Part shown: positions 34,770 through 64,000 of the stretch, piece by piece
Numbering within the stretch: the stretch's first letter is position 1
Layout: every line of letters starts with the position of its first letter
The notes under the pieces: generated by a model
Databases searched by the model: none
Told to the model about the DNA's origin: nothing
What the model saw: the letters and a program-made list of their open reading frames with translations, nothing else
Translations under genes and position numbers: made by a program
Assembly (NCBI GenBank): GCA_905160935.1
Contig: CAJHZI010000547.1
Span: 2,667,001-2,731,000 of the forward strand
Direction: 5' to 3'
DNA: 64,000 bases
Source of the DNA: Enchytraeus crypticus
Lineage: Eukaryota; Annelida; Clitellata; Enchytraeida; Enchytraeidae

Positions 34770-35850
34770 GGGCGTTCCAAAAGTAACGAGACTTTTCTTG
34801 TAAAAACCGCTTGAACGAAAAATATAATATTTGTTAATTTTGTTTTCGTGCCCTCACAAGCAGCAGTTGTGTTTACACTACTCTGTATCGTAACATCATT
34901 AATTAGCCGGCTCGGGCGTTAGGCCTATACGTCACCTTTGACTGCAGTAGCCGCGCTTAAAACCTGTATGACGTAAAACATAGCGCAGAATGAAATCTAT
35001 GTTAAACAATGTAAAGAAATAAATTCACCACAGGAACATTATTGCAGGGCAATGCAATAACGTTCCTGTGGTGAATTTATTTATTTAGCTATTTAATTAT
35101 TTATTTATTTATTTCAAACCACTGCACTTTAAAAAATAACATACAATAAACAATAAACTGAGACAGTGAACAATGGTTTGTGGCTTCCTTAGAAGCCCTA
35201 TTTAAAGATATCGACAGGATACCAACAGCTTAGTATCAACATCATACAATATTTGAACCAGCCTCGAAAGGTAACATCAGTTTACTTAAGGCTTGTGGTG
35301 AACATTCGCATGGTGAATCTAGTCGTGCTCGAGTTATTGAACCATCACTGAGGAGGAAGTTTAAAGCCGCCACGTTCATAAAATAAAGATCATGGCATCT
35401 ATGTTCTATGATGTTACAGGTAAGTTGTTCGATGATCTTTTCTTCTATCACATGGACAGACACTTAGTGCCGATAGATACATAGCATCACTTTAAAAGTT
35501 GAAGCTTAACATCCGAAGAAAGAGACCAGATTTACGTGACCATCAAGTCCGGCTGCTCCATTACAACACACGACCTCATTCTGCTCTGCATAAGTAGGAG
35601 GCAATACAGAAGCTCGGGTGGACTATTCTGTCACATCCGCCATACATTCCTGATCTATAATCAGCGGACTTTCAGTTACTCAGCAAAACAAAACACTATT
35701 CAGCATCATTAATATACAGAAAGTCTCTCACTCACGGTTGACACAGATGCGCGATCAAGTTCTAGCAGAGGGGCATCTTTAATCTGGTGCCACGCTGATG
35801 GAAATGCATTGGTGTTTAAGGGGACTATGTTGAAAAATAGAGGACATATG
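34770..35850 (+). mobile_element. mariner (DD34D-like) remnant, interrupted
   Basis: The left end GGCGTTCCAAAAGTAACG resembles a mariner terminus. At 35510-35835 the plus strand reads VRLLHYNTRPHSALHK, LGWTILSHPPYIPDL, SADFQLLS, then GIFNLVPR and GDYVEK with stops between, in the order of a mariner transposase C-terminal half. The middle (35083-35480) is unrelated sequence, and no right inverted repeat was found. Confidence 0.65.
35017..35082. repeat. Near-perfect 30-bp hairpin
   Basis: Arms 35017-35046 and 35053-35082 are reverse complements with one mismatch around a 6-nt loop (GGGCAA). The arms contain TTCACCACAGGAAC. Confidence 0.9.
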
Positions 35851-36029
35851 GGTAGTCATTGTGTACAAATTTTGTTTTATTGTGACTTATTGTTATTCCA
35901 TAATTTAGTCTGTCTTTCTACTTTTGTAAAACCCCCTAGTACGTCGAAATGCAAAGAGCCTACTGATAAATTCATTGTGTAATGTGGCAAACAACCAGTA
36001 TTAAATGTCTTTCAGTGTCTCTACAAGGA

Positions 36030-36140
36030 AGTGGTTAGAGGCATCAGGTAGCAGCATGAAGTTTTAGCCGACCGATCCTGAGGTTAATGGAACTCTCGTG
36101 GGTTCAATTCCCGGCCGCGCTGTTCTGTGAGTACAATCTC
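36030..36140 (+). repeat. tRNA-like SINE sequence
   Basis: TAGCCGACCGATCCTGAGG and GTGGGTTCAATTCCCGGCC resemble tRNA internal promoter boxes. No cloverleaf could be completed, so a SINE is more likely than a tRNA gene. Confidence 0.4.
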
Positions 36141-36301
36141 GGACATTCACTGGACTGGTTACAAAGAAAATGGACTCGATTGTCTAATGCATTAAACATA
36201 TGGTATTAGAAGTGATAGATAGCAACATATCCGATCTTTCACTGTAATGCGTGTTTACTTTTATTATTTAATATTATATTCTGGTTTTGAGGAACTTACT
36301 A

Positions 36302-36429
36302 TTTTGAGATGGTCCCTTTAATGCGCCAGCCTTAGACTTCAGTAACTGCTCATTGAACATAGTCTACAATAAATAAATTATTTAGAACATGATATTGTAT
36401 TCTTAGCGAAATATGTATTACTACGCCAA
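36302..36429 (+). promoter_or_regulatory. Cassette 1 promoter-like pair
   Basis: Element A TTTTGAGATGGTCCCT at 36302-36317. Element B TGTATTACTACGCCAA at 36414-36429. The signal-exon ATG is 245 bp after the start of A and 133 bp after the start of B. Confidence 0.7.
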
Positions 36430-36546
36430 TGCTATGATAGACATACAACATTATACACACGATCATTACTACTTTTTATTTTAATATACCCTCTAAACTT
36501 CATCATATTAATATCGACATTATTCCGGTCATTATTAATAGAAGAA

Positions 36547-64000
<27,454 letters not shown>

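Noticed and set aside
35242-35463. 73-codon minus-strand ORF within the mariner remnant
   Set aside because: No recognisable family, no splice context; left unannotated.
36030-36140. tRNA gene
   Set aside because: Box-like sequences are present but no full cloverleaf could be drawn, and the same holds for 22468 and 18885; SINEs are more likely.

Overview
This is an AT-rich, repeat-dense eukaryotic window from an invertebrate animal. Genes are split into short exons with GT-AG introns. It carries non-LTR retrotransposons, tRNA- and 5S-derived SINEs, piggyBac, mariner and hAT DNA transposons, and many (TA)n microsatellites. The repeats and the SUEL-lectin family fit a marine or lophotrochozoan-like invertebrate, but the sequence alone does not fix the phylum.

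Left half (about 2.5-28.7 kb, minus strand): one complete receptor-type (particulate) guanylate cyclase gene. I rebuilt it as 20 exons whose splice phases all match. They sum to 3213 nt, about 1070 residues: signal peptide, ANF-type ligand-binding domain, one transmembrane helix, kinase-homology domain, dimerisation linker and a cyclase domain that keeps its catalytic residues. Its introns hold LINE, SINE, MITE and satellite insertions.

Middle (about 28.7-36.3 kb): no host gene recognised. It holds a decayed piggyBac element with TTAA duplications, a long L2/CR1-like LINE, a mariner remnant, a strong hairpin and (TA)n arrays.

Right half (about 36.3-64 kb, plus strand): the notable locus. Seven tandem cassettes each consist of a two-part promoter-like signature (TTTTGAGAYGRTCCCY, then TGTATTNCTGCGCNNA), a private signal-peptide exon ending in phase 1, and a 309- or 315-nt SUEL/L-rhamnose-binding lectin exon of phase 1-1. 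Downstream is one set of shared exons: a CUB-like domain, a sushi-like domain, a linker ending at a GC donor, a transmembrane helix and a cytoplasmic tail that runs off the window. The layout resembles the variable/constant design of clustered protocadherin or UGT1 loci. It would let one cell-surface receptor gene choose among seven lectin heads by promoter choice and splicing. A diverged copy of the same promoter pair lies near position 940, beyond the far end of the cyclase gene.

An intron-bounded alpha-catenin-like exon lies antisense inside a large intron of the lectin gene. Several repeat families explain each other. A tRNA-derived SINE shares its 3' tail with the L2-like LINE, a second short repeat shares its 3' tail with the other LINE family, and a 179-bp MITE is a deletion derivative of a 954-bp mariner element. 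All calls come from reading the sequence; no database search or expression data were used.
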